Below are positions 41,976 through 51,666 of a stretch of DNA of 64,000 nt, piece by piece. Below the pieces are notes generated by a model. That model saw nothing but the letters and a program-made list of their open reading frames with translations. It was not told where the DNA came from and ran no database searches. Origin of the DNA: Streptomyces taklimakanensis. GTDB taxonomy: Bacteria > Actinomycetota > Actinomycetes > Streptomycetales > Streptomycetaceae. Where the stretch lies: assembly GCF_009709575.1 (NCBI RefSeq), contig NZ_WIXO01000001.1:5830001-5894000 (forward strand), written 5' to 3'. A program made the translations under genes and the position numbers. Position 1 is the stretch's first letter, and each line of letters begins with the position of its first letter.

Positions 41976-43211
41976 GTGTCCCTGGCCGCCCCCGCCCCGC
42001 CGAGCCTGCTCGCGCGGTTCCAGGACGTCCGCGCGCTCACCGAACGGCTCGCCGCCCCCCTGTCTCCCGAGGACCAGACCGCGCAGTCGATGCCGGAGGC
42101 CAGTCCGACGAAGTGGCACCGCGCCCACACCACTTGGTTCTTCGAGGAGTTCCTGCTCGGTCCCGCGGGCGGACACCAGCCGTTCGACCCGACGTTCCGC
42201 TACCTGTTCAACTCCTACTACGAGGCGGTCGGCCCTCGGCACCCCCGCCCGCAGCGCGGTCTGGTGACCCGGCCGTCGGCCGACGAGGTCGGCCGTTACC
42301 GGGCGCACGTCGACCGGGCCGTCGTCGACCTGCTGCGGCGCGGAGTCGACGAGAAGCAGGAGGAGATGATCGTGCTGGGGCTGAACCACGAGCAGCAGCA
42401 CCAGGAACTGCTGGTCATGGACGCCCTGCACCTGCTCTCGTGTCACCCGTTCGGACCGGCGCTGCTCCGGCGGCCGGCCGAGGACGACCCCGAGCCGCTG
42501 CCGCTGACCTGGCGCGCGGTCCCCGGCGGACTGTACGAGGTGGGGCACGACGGAACCGGATTCGCCTTCGACAACGAGGGGCCGCGCCACAGCGTGCACC
42601 TGGTGCCCTTCGAGATAGCCGAACGCGCGGTCACCAACGCCGAGTGGCTGGAGTTCATCGCCGACGGCGGCTACGACCGCCCGGAGCTGTGGCTCTCCGA
42701 CGGGTGGGCCGCGGTGCGGCGGCACGGCTGGCGGGCCCCGGGCTACTGGTTGCGGCAGGACGGCCGGTGGGCCGCGTTCGGTTCCGCCGGTGTGCGGCCG
42801 CTGCGCCGGGACGAGCCGGTCTGCCACCTTTCGTTCTACGAGGCCGACGCCTACGCCCGCTGGGCCGGTGCCCGCCTGCCCACCGAGTTCGAGTGGGAGG
42901 TCGCGGCCCGCGAGGTGGCGGATTCGCGCGGCCGGCTGCTGGACCCCGACCGACTGCACCCGGGCCCGGCCGGCCGGCACATGCTCGGCGACGTGTGGGA
43001 GTGGACCTCCAGCGCCTACCTGCCCTACCCCGGCTTCCGCCCCGCCCAGGGCGCGGTCGGCGAGTACAACGGCAAGTTCATGTCCGACCAGCACGTCCTG
43101 CGGGGGGCGAGCTGCGCCACCCCCGCGGGGCACGAGCGGCCGACGTACCGCAACTTCTACCCCGCCGCCTCCCGCTGGGTGTTCGCCGGACTACGACTGG
43201 CCCGCCCGTGA
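41976..43211 (+). CDS. egtB: ergothioneine biosynthesis protein EgtB (iron-dependent sulfoxide synthase)
   Basis: 411 residues with the two-domain EgtB layout: an N-terminal DinB-like domain carrying the iron ligands (HRAHTTWFFEEF and HEQQHQELL, the HxxxHxE motif) and a C-terminal FGE/sulfatase-modifying domain (FDNEGPRHSVHLVPFEIAER...LPTEFEWEVAA...GDVWEWTSS...LRGASC). It joins a sulfur donor (gamma-glutamylcysteine or cysteine) to hercynine as the sulfoxide. GTG 41976 has GGAGG five bases upstream. The stop overlaps the egtD start by four bases. The egtA and egtC neighbours common in actinomycetes are missing, which may mean a cysteine-using EgtB or genes elsewhere. Confidence 0.95.
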   Translation: MSLAAPAPPSLLARFQDVRALTERLAAPLSPEDQTAQSMPEASPTKWHRAHTTWFFEEFLLGPAGGHQPFDPTFRYLFNSYYEAVGPRHPRPQRGLVTRPSADEVGRYRAHVDRAVVDLLRRGVDEKQEEMIVLGLNHEQQHQELLVMDALHLLSCHPFGPALLRRPAEDDPEPLPLTWRAVPGGLYEVGHDGTGFAFDNEGPRHSVHLVPFEIAERAVTNAEWLEFIADGGYDRPELWLSDGWAAVRRHGWRAPGYWLRQDGRWAAFGSAGVRPLRRDEPVCHLSFYEADAYARWAGARLPTEFEWEVAAREVADSRGRLLDPDRLHPGPAGRHMLGDVWEWTSSAYLPYPGFRPAQGAVGEYNGKFMSDQHVLRGASCATPAGHERPTYRNFYPAASRWVFAGLRLARP

Positions 43212-44242
43212 AAGCCGCCCACGGACCTCACTCCCCGGCCCGCGCGAGGAGGCCGGACGTGGTGCGAGCCGGTGCGGCGATCCGTGTGGACCGCCACCTG
43301 ACACCGTCGACGCTGCGGGCCGACCTCGAAGGCGACGTCCGAGCCGGACTGGCCACGATCCCCAAGGCGCTGCCGCCGAAGTGGTTCTACGACGCCCGGG
43401 GCTCGCACCTGTTCGCACGGATCACCGAACTCGCGGAGTACTACCCCACCCGCCGTGAGCGCGCGATCCTACGGGCACACGCCGCCGACATAGCCGAACT
43501 GACCGGGGCCGACACCCTCGTCGAACTCGGCAGCGGCACCTCGGAGAAGACCAGACTGCTGCTCGACGCGCTGGGAGAGGCCGGATCGCTGCGCCGCTAC
43601 GTGCCCTTCGACGTGGACGAGACCGTGCTCACCGCAGCGGCCCGGGCGGTGGCCGCGGAGTACCCCACGGTCGCGGTGCACGCCGTCGTCGGCGACTTCG
43701 AGCGCCATCTGCCGCTGCTGCCGACCGGCGGCCGCCGCCTGGTGGCCTTCCTGGGCGGCACCATCGGCAACCTGCTCCCCGCGCAGCGCGCACACTTCCT
43801 TCGCACCCTCGCGCGGAGTATGGCACCCGGGGACGGCCTCCTGCTCGGCACCGACCTGGTGAAGGACCCGGCCCGGTTGGTCGCCGCCTACGACGACGCG
43901 GCGGGCGTGACCGCGCGGTTCAACCGCAACGTGTTGCACGTACTCGCCCGGGAACTCGGCGCCGAGGTCGACCCCGACGCCTTCGCGCACGTCGCGGTCT
44001 GGGACGCGGAGAACGAGTGGATCGAGATGCGCCTGCGGTCGCTGCGGGACCAGGTCGTGCGCGTCCTCGACATCGAAGCGTCCTTCGCCGAGGGGGAGGA
44101 AATGCGCACCGAGGTCAGCGCCAAGTTCCGCCGTGAGCGTGTCGTGCGGGAACTCGCCTCCTCCGGGCTGCGCCTGCACTCCTGGTGGACCGACCCGCAG
44201 GGGGACTACGCCCTCTCGCTCGCGAGGAAGGCGGCTCGGTGA
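43208..44242 (+). CDS. egtD: L-histidine N-alpha-methyltransferase EgtD
   Basis: 344 residues. It methylates histidine three times with S-adenosylmethionine to give hercynine, the substrate of EgtB. Marks of the family: LPPKWFYDARGSHLFARITELAEYYPTRRE near residues 58-80, LVELGSGTSEKTRLLLDAL (SAM site), LGGTIGNL, LLLGTDLVKDP, and the E-M-R-T-E-V-S-A-K-F segment. GTG 43208 overlaps the egtB stop (GTGA); the first 30 residues are low-complexity, so a start further in is possible. Confidence 0.95.
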   Translation: MKAAHGPHSPARARRPDVVRAGAAIRVDRHLTPSTLRADLEGDVRAGLATIPKALPPKWFYDARGSHLFARITELAEYYPTRRERAILRAHAADIAELTGADTLVELGSGTSEKTRLLLDALGEAGSLRRYVPFDVDETVLTAAARAVAAEYPTVAVHAVVGDFERHLPLLPTGGRRLVAFLGGTIGNLLPAQRAHFLRTLARSMAPGDGLLLGTDLVKDPARLVAAYDDAAGVTARFNRNVLHVLARELGAEVDPDAFAHVAVWDAENEWIEMRLRSLRDQVVRVLDIEASFAEGEEMRTEVSAKFRRERVVRELASSGLRLHSWWTDPQGDYALSLARKAAR

Positions 44243-44540
44243 CGGAAGGTTGCCGGTCCGATCGGTGCGCTTCCGCCTCACCCGTGTGCGGCGGTGGTTG
44301 CGCGGGGCGACTGTCGTCACGTCGTGCCCGCCGTCGACGGACCGCGGAGCACGGTCCGCGACACCCCAATGCCACGCTACTGCCACGCTGCCGCCTCGTT
44401 CCCCGCGTTGCCCTCCGCAGCAGCGCCGCGGCTGCCGCATCGCCGGCTTCGTCCGCTTCGCCGCGGGATCCCGGCTCGGCGCCTGACCGCGCCGATTCGC
44501 TCGACCCGCTGGTCTGGTGCCCTTCGGGGAACGGCAGGAC

Positions 44541-44592
44541 GGCCGTTCCTCACGCTTCGAGGCGTCAGGCGACGTCGCGTGAGGGAACGGCC
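44541..44592. terminator. long hairpin between convergent genes
   Basis: GGCCGTTCCTCACGC (44541-44555) pairs with the segment at 44577-44592 with one bulged base and a 21-base loop. It lies between egtD and the vWA gene, which converge, and could end both transcripts. The rest of 44243-44782 holds no gene I can support. Confidence 0.5.
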
Positions 44593-44782
44593 GCTGGTGA
44601 AGAGTCTCGCTCCCGCAGGTTTCGCTGCCGTCGCACCGGGCGTGCCGTCCCACTCCCGATTCGAGTTCCACGACCGCCCGGACAGCCGCGCGGACGCGCC
44701 ATTCGAGCTCCCCGACGCGGGCACGGCGCGCTGTACGCGGCCCTGGACCGTGGCCGGCCGGAGCCGGTGAGGCCTCCCGGCG

Positions 44783-45823
44783 TCAGAGCATGAGCAGGAG
44801 CCGCGTGTTCGGCACGAGCTTCCGGTTCACGCTGGTGCTCTGCACGAAGATCGTGAAGTCGTCGTTGTGGTCCGGCTTGACGCGAACTTCCACGTCCGGC
44901 AGGCCGAGCAGGGCCCGGGCCTCGGGCCCCGTGTACACCCGGTCCGTCTTCTTCTCCAGCACCGCGATCCGCTTCCGCGCCTGGATCTTCTCCGACTTGC
45001 TCAGTTGGTAGAACGCGCCACCGGTACGGTAGGTGTGCCCGCATTCGACGACCCAGTCCCGGATCGCCACGTCACGGGCCACCGGGATCAGTTGGTACTT
45101 CGACGGATTCACCGGGGTGAGGCCGGCCGCCTTGATGGTGTCCTTGTTGACCGCTTCCGCACCCGTGGAGAACACCGCCCGCGATCCCCGGATGCCCTGA
45201 GTGCGGCCCACCATGAATTTCTCCGTGGCCTGCCGGATGACCTGCCCGGCCTCCTCCAGGCCCTGTGTGCTCGTGGCGTCCCAGATGGCGATGTTGTCCT
45301 TCGGGAAACCGCACTGCATGGCCTCGCGCTTGCCCATCTGGTCCGGCACGAGGACGGCCAACGTCCAGTTGTCCTCCTGCGTCCTGATCATCTCGGCCAC
45401 GGCCCCGATCAGTTCACGCGGATTCCTGGTGGGGGCATCCGGGCAGCGATGACTTGCGTTCTCCTGCCCGTCGGTGAGGACGAACGTCAGGAAGCTGTGG
45501 TCACCGTAGAGTTGAGCCGTCTGCGCCAGTTCCCGCTGCGACTTCAGCGCGGCCGCCAGCAGAGCCGTCATTCCACCGACCCGGTACAGCTGCTTCAGGG
45601 ACGGCATCCGCAGTACGTCCTTGTCGTAGATGACGCACTCCACCTTGTCCGCGAAGACGTACACCGTGACGCGGGTCTCCTGGTCCAGCTCCCTCGAACG
45701 ACGGGCAAGATAAGCGATCTGCTGGTCCGCGACTTCGACGACCTTGCGACTCAGGTGTGACATGGACGAACTGGCATCCAGCACAAGAGCAACGTGATTG
45801 ATGTAGTTCTGGCTTCCGGACAC
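44783..45823 (-). CDS. von Willebrand factor A domain protein
   Basis: 346 residues. The N-terminal vWA domain (1-190) has the metal-ion-dependent adhesion motif: DASSSMS near residue 16, a conserved Thr in GGMTALLAA and Asp in VLTDGQEN. The C-terminal 120 residues are of unknown fold and contain an ADKVECVIY/VECGHTYRTGG region with Cys and His. No signal peptide or membrane segment, so it is cytoplasmic. GTG 45823 has AGGGGGA upstream. The role is unknown; related vWA proteins act in stress or protein complexes. The 400 bases to the next gene hold nothing clear. Confidence 0.88.
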   Translation of the reverse strand: MSGSQNYINHVALVLDASSSMSHLSRKVVEVADQQIAYLARRSRELDQETRVTVYVFADKVECVIYDKDVLRMPSLKQLYRVGGMTALLAAALKSQRELAQTAQLYGDHSFLTFVLTDGQENASHRCPDAPTRNPRELIGAVAEMIRTQEDNWTLAVLVPDQMGKREAMQCGFPKDNIAIWDATSTQGLEEAGQVIRQATEKFMVGRTQGIRGSRAVFSTGAEAVNKDTIKAAGLTPVNPSKYQLIPVARDVAIRDWVVECGHTYRTGGAFYQLSKSEKIQARKRIAVLEKKTDRVYTGPEARALLGLPDVEVRVKPDHNDDFTIFVQSTSVNRKLVPNTRLLLML

Positions 45824-46229
45824 GACAGTCCCCCTCTTTCCGACTCGATGCCCCTACCGTTCCACCCACCACTGACAATCGATCTTGGCTCCCAGGCTGG
45901 ACGGAAGGGCCCACCGAACCGTGAGCAGGCCGAGACGGTCGGGGTGCCACGGAAAGCGACGGTCCTCTTTGCACGGACGGCGCGCGGTCCTGCTCGCTCT
46001 CGCGGCACGAGCGCGAATGAACTGCCAAGGCCCGGGGGAGGTTCCGATGGGCCCGAGCCTTCGGGACCGGGGCGCGTAGAGTGGGGCGATCGCGTGCCGC
46101 CCCGCACCGAGGGGCGAGGTGCCGAGGACGGGACACGCGCGGAGGCAGCGCGTGCAGGGGACACGGACGGGGGAGCGGTGTGTACGAGGACGAGCAGCGC
46201 GGTCGTCACGGTGCGGCGGGTGCGCTGAG

Positions 46230-47066
46230 ATGAATCTGTTCGCCATCAGCGACCTCCACGTCCGCCATGCCGCGAACCGCGACATCGTCGAAGGTCTGCG
46301 ACCGGACTCGGACGATGACTGGCTGGTGGTCGCCGGAGATGTCGCCGAGATCTTCGACGACATCGTATGGGCGCTCGGGACACTGAACGATCGCTTCGCC
46401 AAGGTCGTCTGGACCCCCGGCAACCACGAACTGTGGACCCCGCCGAAGGATCCGGTTCAGCTCCGTGGCGAGGAGCGCTATCTGCACCTGGTCCGGACCC
46501 TGCGTGGTCTCGGCGTGGTCACGCCCGAGGACCCCTATCCGGTGTGGCAGGGCGCCGGCGGGCCGGCCGTGATCGCGCCGCTGTTCGTGTTGTACGACTA
46601 CACGTTCCGACCCGAAGGCACGTACACCAAGGAAGAGGCGCTCGGTGTCGCCCATGCGGCCGGCGTGGTCGCCACCGACGAGTACCTGCTGCACCCCGAC
46701 CCGTATCCCGGCCGTGAGGCGTGGTGCCGGGCGCGACTGGCCTATACCCGTTCGCGGCTGGACCGGATCGATCCCGCACTGCCCACCGTGCTCGTCAACC
46801 ACTTCCCGCTGGTGCGGGAGCCCACCCGCATCCTGCGCTACCCGGAGTTCGCGCTGTGGTGCGGCACCGAAGCCACAGCCGACTGGCACGTGCGGTACCG
46901 CGCGACCACCGTCGTGTACGGACATCTGCACATCCCGCGCACGATCGATTGCGACGGGGTGCCTCACCGCGAGGTGTCGCTCGGCTATCCGCGCGAGTGG
47001 CGCAGCCGGCCGGTCGCGCCCCCCGGGCTCTGCCGGATCCTCCCCGGGCCGGAGCGGCGGCGGTGA
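46230..47066 (+). CDS. metallophosphoesterase
   Basis: 278 residues of the calcineurin-like phosphoesterase family, with the metal-ligand series SDLHVRH (DxH), VAGDVAE (GD), GNHELW (GNHE), VNHFPL and YGHLHIPR (GHxH). It hydrolyses phosphate mono- or diesters; the substrate is unknown. Its stop overlaps the start of the adjoining PPTase remnant by four bases (GTGA), an arrangement I recall from other Streptomyces where a Sfp-type PPTase follows this gene. Confidence 0.93.
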   Translation: MNLFAISDLHVRHAANRDIVEGLRPDSDDDWLVVAGDVAEIFDDIVWALGTLNDRFAKVVWTPGNHELWTPPKDPVQLRGEERYLHLVRTLRGLGVVTPEDPYPVWQGAGGPAVIAPLFVLYDYTFRPEGTYTKEEALGVAHAAGVVATDEYLLHPDPYPGREAWCRARLAYTRSRLDRIDPALPTVLVNHFPLVREPTRILRYPEFALWCGTEATADWHVRYRATTVVYGHLHIPRTIDCDGVPHREVSLGYPREWRSRPVAPPGLCRILPGPERRR

Positions 47067-47206
47067 CCGCCGTTACCGGTCGGCGCGGGCTGCTTGCCCG
47101 GCTGCTTTGCGATGCTGTGGTGGTCAGTGAGCTGTTCACCGACCCGCCGGGCGTCGTGCTGTTCCCGCAGGAGGCCGAGATCGGGGTCGCAGCCGTCGGG
47201 GCGTGA
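47063..47206 (+). pseudogene. truncated Sfp-type 4'-phosphopantetheinyl transferase
   Basis: The first 47 residues match the N-terminus of actinomycete PPTases (RLLCDAVVVSELFTDPPGVVLFPQEAE), and then the frame stops at 47206. The catalytic regions with the magnesium-binding acidic residues are absent from the 290 bases that follow, which hold no clear gene. The remnant still overlaps the phosphoesterase stop by GTGA. The host must use another PPTase to activate the NRPS carriers in this window. Confidence 0.75.
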
Positions 47207-47495
47207 CGGGGGAGTCCGCGGCGATGGTGCCGGCGTTGGGCGGTGTCCTGGCGCCGGCGTCGGGAACGACCAGACGCACGCCGGGGTGGTGGTGGACGAG
47301 GTGGTCCCGGCCGCCGGGGCCGGGATGTCGAAGAACTCGCCGTACCTCTCCTGCTCCTCGACGACGAGGGGATGGGTGAGCGACGGTCCACACCGGTTCG
47401 CGGCCGTGCCCGCTGCGCCGGCGGGTGGACGACGTGCCGCGGGGCCGCGCCGGCCCGGGGGCCGACCCAGCCCCACCCCACCGGGGACTCCGGGG

Positions 47496-48674
47496 TCAGA
47501 AGGCGTAGCGGATGTCCAGCCACGGGGCGTGTGCGGCGACCAGTCCGCGCAGCCGCTCCAGCGCCTCCCGCTTGGCGCCGGCCCGGTAGCGCACGTTCCA
47601 GCTCCCGTTCTCCGAGCGCTTGCCCTCCTGGAGGTCCGGCCGCCACAGCACCTCCTCGGCACGCGGATGCCACTCCAGGTTGACCTCGTGCAGGTCCCGG
47701 TTGTGGGTGAGCATGATCACCTCGGCCGCCGCCTGCTCCTTCACCGCCCGGGGCAGGACGTCGTCGAGTTCCCGCAGCAGCTCCGTCCACGCGGCCTCCC
47801 AGCCCGGGCGTACCACCACCGGGGAGAGGTTGAAGTGCACCTCGTACCCGGCTTCCAGGAAGTCGCCGGCGGCGGCGATCCGCGCGGCGACCGGGCTGGT
47901 GCGGATGTCCAGCAACCGCGAGTCGGCGGCCGGCATGACGGAGAAGCGGATCCTGGTGCGGCCGCGCGGGTCGAACGCCAGCAGATCGGGGTTGACGAAC
48001 TTGGTGGCGAAGGACGCCTTCGCCGTCGGCCACTGCCGGAAGGCGGCGACCAGTTCCGCGGTGCTGTCGCAGATCAGGGCGTCCACCGCGCAGTCGCCGT
48101 TCTCCCCGATGTCGTACACCCACGCGTCGGGGTCGCACTGGTTGGGGACGCGCTTGGGGCCCTGCGCCGCGATGTGGCGGGCGAGGCGGCCGACGATCTC
48201 CCCGGTGTTGGTGAAGACGGTGATCGGGTTGGCGTACCCCTTGCGGCGGGGCACGTAGCAGTAGGCACAGGCCATGGCGCAGCCGTTGGAGGGGCTCGGG
48301 GCGATCCAGTCGGCCGAGCGTCCGTTGGGACGCAGGGTGAGCGTCTTCTTCACCCCCAGGACCAGCGTGTCGGTCTTGACCCGGACCCAGCGCGCGGCGT
48401 TGCCCTCGGCGCCGTGGAGACGCGGGATCCGCCAGTGCGAGGCGACGTCGGTGACCCGGGCGTGGGGGAAGCGCGAGATGATCTCCCGGCCGCGCTCGGA
48501 GGCGGCGGCTTCCGGCTCCGCGTATATCTCCCGCACGTCGAGCATCCGGAGCGCCGCGGGGGAGCCGCGGAAGGCGGCTGCGGAGGCCGGGCGGCGGACC
48601 GCTCCGGAGGGCGCGGGCGGCAGCAGGTCGTCCACGGGGAACAGTCCGTCCGCTTGGTGGGAGTGGTGCGGCAC
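47496..48674 (-). CDS. spore photoproduct lyase-like radical SAM protein
   Basis: About 392 residues. A radical SAM cluster motif CAMACAYC (CxxxCxxC) lies in SNGCAMACAYCYVPRRKGYANP, and the protein shows the MLDVREIYAEP start, WVRVKTDTL, VYDIGENGDCAVDALICDS and HFNLSPVVV segments of the SPL family. SPL repairs thymine spore photoproduct; actinomycete members have not all been shown to do so. GTG 48674 has GGAG seven bases upstream. A start at ATG 48545 gives a length closer to Bacillus SPL (about 340 residues) but has no ribosome site. Confidence 0.88.
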   Translation of the reverse strand: MPHHSHQADGLFPVDDLLPPAPSGAVRRPASAAAFRGSPAALRMLDVREIYAEPEAAASERGREIISRFPHARVTDVASHWRIPRLHGAEGNAARWVRVKTDTLVLGVKKTLTLRPNGRSADWIAPSPSNGCAMACAYCYVPRRKGYANPITVFTNTGEIVGRLARHIAAQGPKRVPNQCDPDAWVYDIGENGDCAVDALICDSTAELVAAFRQWPTAKASFATKFVNPDLLAFDPRGRTRIRFSVMPAADSRLLDIRTSPVAARIAAAGDFLEAGYEVHFNLSPVVVRPGWEAAWTELLRELDDVLPRAVKEQAAAEVIMLTHNRDLHEVNLEWHPRAEEVLWRPDLQEGKRSENGSWNVRYRAGAKREALERLRGLVAAHAPWLDIRYAF

Positions 48675-49279
48675 GGGGACTCCGAACGGTTCGCGGGACG
48701 GCCGTGCCGTCGAGTCTACGGGAGCGCGCCCCTCGGCGGGCCGGTGCCGACCGGTGGGGAGCCGGACCGACCGTTGCCCTCTCCCGCCACACCGGCGGGG
48801 GATCCGCACGGCCGGGCAAGGCCACAAGGATCCGACCAGAGCGTCACGGAGAAGTCACACAGCTCGTACGTGGAACCTGAATCCGGACAAGATGGCCCGA
48901 CACCGCACCATCACGACCAGGAGCCCCGCCCTGCGCGCCCGCACCACTGCACTCGCCGTCGTTCGGACACCCGCCACGGGCACCACGCTCGACGGGAAGC
49001 CGGCCACCCTCCCGACCGTCAAGGTCGAGGAGAACTGTCCGTGGGTGCCCGCCCAGGGGAGCACCCATGACGGACGAAACCACACTCACCTGGCGAGGGA
49101 CGTACGGGGGGAAGAAGCGCACTCCGGTCCCACTGAAGGACCCCAGGCCAAGCGCAAGGGGACCCACCGGGGGCGCCGAACGGCGACACGTGGCACTCGC
49201 GCGTCCGTGCGGGGCAGCCCTCCACGGGGAAGGTCCACACTCCTGGGCCGAACTCGGAAGCGCGCCTTTTTTCGGTCCG
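48675..49279. other. gene-free stretch
   Basis: About 600 bases between the SPL-like gene and the YetF-like gene. Frames here are high-GC chance frames without family matches. An AT-richer part around 48840-48880 could hold a promoter. Confidence 0.35.
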
Positions 49280-49723
49280 TTACCGCCGGGGAACGATGCT
49301 GATGCTGCCTTCCTTCTCCAGCACGGCGTACTTGATCTGGTCCATGCGCTCCAGGCCCTGGTTCTGCCGTGCGGCAGCGAGGATGTCGGCCTCGTCGATG
49401 TGCAGCCGTTTCAGCCGGTCCTCAAGGAGCCGCCCGTCGTCCACCACGACCAGCGGGACGCTGTCGGTGACCCGCGAGAAGGCCGGGAAACGGAAGCCGA
49501 GGTAGTCGGTGAGCCGGTCCACCGTGATCAGGGTGGTGATGACCAGGGCCGCAGTGGTCAGGGAGAAGTCGTCCCCCAACAGTGCCTGCTGGGTGGCCTC
49601 GCTGATGATCAACAGCAGGACCAGGTCGAAGGTGTTCATGCTGGCCAGCGACCGCTTCCCCCCGGCCCGCAGCAGCAACAACACGATCAGGTAGACGACA
49701 AGCGCACGTACCACCGTATCCAC
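49280..49723 (-). CDS. YetF/DUF421-type membrane protein
   Basis: 147 residues. The first 70 contain two or three hydrophobic segments (VVRALVVYLIVLLLLRAGGKRSLASMNTFDLVLLLIISEATQ), followed by the soluble YetF domain (VPLVVVDDGRLLEDRLKRLHIDEADILAAARQ). This family is widespread in spore formers and actinomycetes and has no firm biochemical role. It starts 21 bases after the next gene's stop, so the two are probably one operon. Confidence 0.88.
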   Translation of the reverse strand: MDTVVRALVVYLIVLLLLRAGGKRSLASMNTFDLVLLLIISEATQQALLGDDFSLTTAALVITTLITVDRLTDYLGFRFPAFSRVTDSVPLVVVDDGRLLEDRLKRLHIDEADILAAARQNQGLERMDQIKYAVLEKEGSISIVPRR

Positions 49724-49744
49724 GGCGGCCTCCTTCTGACGGGC

Positions 49745-50254
49745 TCAGGGGTAGACGAACTGCCGGAAGCCGACTTCGGGACCGGACTCTCCGACGGTGA
49801 CCGTGCCGGAGTGGAGGCCGATGACATCGGGGCGGTAGGAGACCTGGACCTCGGGCGGGGCCTGTTCGGCGGGGAAGGTCAGGCGCAGCCCGTCCGAGGT
49901 GCTCTCCCAGGTGTCCGGCTCGGGAGTCACCCGGTCGATGTCGGCCCCGTCCACCCAGTCCGAGGAGAGCGTCAACATCACCTCGCCCTCGGACACGGCC
50001 GCGGTGCCCGTGGTGATCTGCAACTCGGTCGTGGCCGTGTAGCGGGTCAGCCCCGGGTACTCCACCGTCACCGCCCCCGAAGCGGCCGACGCCCGCTCGG
50101 AGTGGAAGATTCCGAGGCCACCGAAGAGGCTGGCCAACGCCGCGACGACGATCATGGTCAGCACTACCCAGGCACCGCGCTCGAAGGCCCACTCACCGCG
50201 CTGGAACCGCTCGTCCTCGTCGATCTGGAGGTTTCGAGGAGCCACACGCATCAC
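49745..50254 (-). CDS. single-span membrane protein of unknown function
   Basis: 169 residues: a cytoplasmic charged N-terminus (RNLQIDEDERFQRGEW), one membrane span (VVLTMIVVAALASLFGGLGIF) and an outside beta-rich domain of about 110 residues. It forms a two-gene operon with the YetF-like gene downstream, suggesting a shared envelope role. The start ATG 50254 gives an extra Met at position 2; either is possible. Confidence 0.82.
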   Translation of the reverse strand: MMRVAPRNLQIDEDERFQRGEWAFERGAWVVLTMIVVAALASLFGGLGIFHSERASAASGAVTVEYPGLTRYTATTELQITTGTAAVSEGEVMLTLSSDWVDGADIDRVTPEPDTWESTSDGLRLTFPAEQAPPEVQVSYRPDVIGLHSGTVTVGESGPEVGFRQFVYP

Positions 50255-50682
50255 CTCCCGCCGCCGGGTACCTTCAAGGAGGCGACCGAACCGCCACGAA
50301 AAAACGGTTCACCCCTTTGCCGCCGCCTACGACGACCACCCGGTGGTGCCGGTGGGCCGTGCCCACCGCCCACCGCGGTCGGTATCGCGCCACACGAACG
50401 GGTACGCGAGCACTCGCGCCGGGCTGCCCCCGACGCAACTCCTCACCGAGGTCTTCCCGGTGAAGTTCATCACCGTGTGGGGAGTCGCCACCAACTCGCG
50501 GCAGACCCGGCCGGATCCGGGAACCAGGGGCGGGGGCGCCCAGGCCACTGCCGTAGAGAAGACGGCGCGGGAACTCTTGCGCATCCATGTTCTGCCGCGG
50601 CCCGGGCCGCATCGGGTCGGACCACAATGACCGGCTTGTCGATGAACTGTGACGGACTCGGGTTTGGTCACGTTCGTACCGG
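50255..50682. other. gene-free stretch
   Basis: About 430 bases between two leftward genes. I see no coding frame with family features. The sequence near 50255-50330 probably includes the promoter of the single-span membrane protein. Confidence 0.35.
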
Positions 50683-51666
50683 TCATCGGCGTACCTTCCC
50701 CCGATCGGAAGTCACACCGGACGTTTTGCGGCTTCGGGTTCCGCTGTGGGTGGCCGGGGGCGTCTCATGGGTGGCCACGGTGCCGGCTGATGCTGCGGAG
50801 ATGCACACGATGGCCAGCCACTGGTGACCTCCCAGGTGCTCACCGAGCAGGAGGAGTCCGGCGATCCCTGCGGCGACGGGCTCAAGGCTCTGCAGAACAC
50901 CGACCGTGCGGGCAGGCAGGTGCCGGAGCGCCGCGAGTTCCAGGGAATAGGGAACCGCCGCGGACAGCACGGCGACGGCCAGGCCCACCCATAGGACGCC
51001 AGCTTCGAGCATGCGGCTGCCGCTGTCCAGGACGCCGAAGGGGAGGGTGAGCACGGCCGCCCAGGCAACGGCCAGGGCCAGCGGTTGGCCCCCTGACATC
51101 CGTGCCCCGGTTCGTTTGCTCAGCAGGAGGTAGGAGCCCATGGAGATCGCGGATCCGACGGCGAAGAGCAGGCCGATCGCGGGCGGCGCGTCGGCGGTGC
51201 CCGGGGAGGTGAAAAGCACCAGACCCGTGACGGCCAGAAGTCCCCACAGCAGATGCACCATGCGCCTGGCGGCACACAGCGAGACGACGAGCGGCCCCAT
51301 GAGCTGAATGGTCATCGCTACGCCGAGGGGCATGTACTTCATCGCCAGGTAGCCGAGATTCATTCCGGCGATGGCCGTGCCAAAGGCCAGGATGAGCACG
51401 ACGTCGGTGCGTTCCCGCGGCAGGCGTGGCCGCCACCAGGCCAGAAGGAGAAGGGCGGCGAAGGTCAGCCGGATCGCCACTACGCCCCACGGTCCTCCGG
51501 CGGCACCGAAGAGCCCTTTGCCGATGGCTTGCCCGGTCTGCACGCTGACGACGCTGGTGAGCACGAGGAGCGGAGCGGGCACCGAACGTGCGACCCGGTG
51601 CCCTGCCGGGCCGGAGTCTTCGGCGGGCGAGGCGCGCCCGGATGCGGGGTCGGCTGGAGACCTCAC
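50683..51666 (-). CDS. EamA/DMT-family exporter (RhtA-like)
   Basis: About 327 residues with ten hydrophobic segments in two EamA repeats (GPWGVVAIRLTFAALLLLAWW; ALRHLPARTVGVLQSLEPVAAGIAGLLLLGE). RhtA-like members export amino acids such as threonine and homoserine, or drugs. GTG 51666 is preferred: GGAGGAG lies seven bases upstream and the start overlaps the stop of the zinc-ribbon gene (GTGA). It is divergent from a LysR gene that probably regulates it. Confidence 0.92.
   Translation of the reverse strand: MRSPADPASGRASPAEDSGPAGHRVARSVPAPLLVLTSVVSVQTGQAIGKGLFGAAGGPWGVVAIRLTFAALLLLAWWRPRLPRERTDVVLILAFGTAIAGMNLGYLAMKYMPLGVAMTIQLMGPLVVSLCAARRMVHLLWGLLAVTGLVLFTSPGTADAPPAIGLLFAVGSAISMGSYLLLSKRTGARMSGGQPLALAVAWAAVLTLPFGVLDSGSRMLEAGVLWVGLAVAVLSAAVPYSLELAALRHLPARTVGVLQSLEPVAAGIAGLLLLGEHLGGHQWLAIVCISAASAGTVATHETPPATHSGTRSRKTSGVTSDRGKVRR

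Noticed and set aside
42113..43207. Frame upstream of egtD in the egtD reading frame
   Set aside because: It lies entirely inside egtB in another frame and codes for Arg/Ala/Pro-rich chance sequence.
47207..47495. Minus-strand reading with THPLVVEEQERYGEFFDIPAP
   Set aside because: It looks partly protein-like but breaks frame within a short distance and matches no family I can name; too weak to call.
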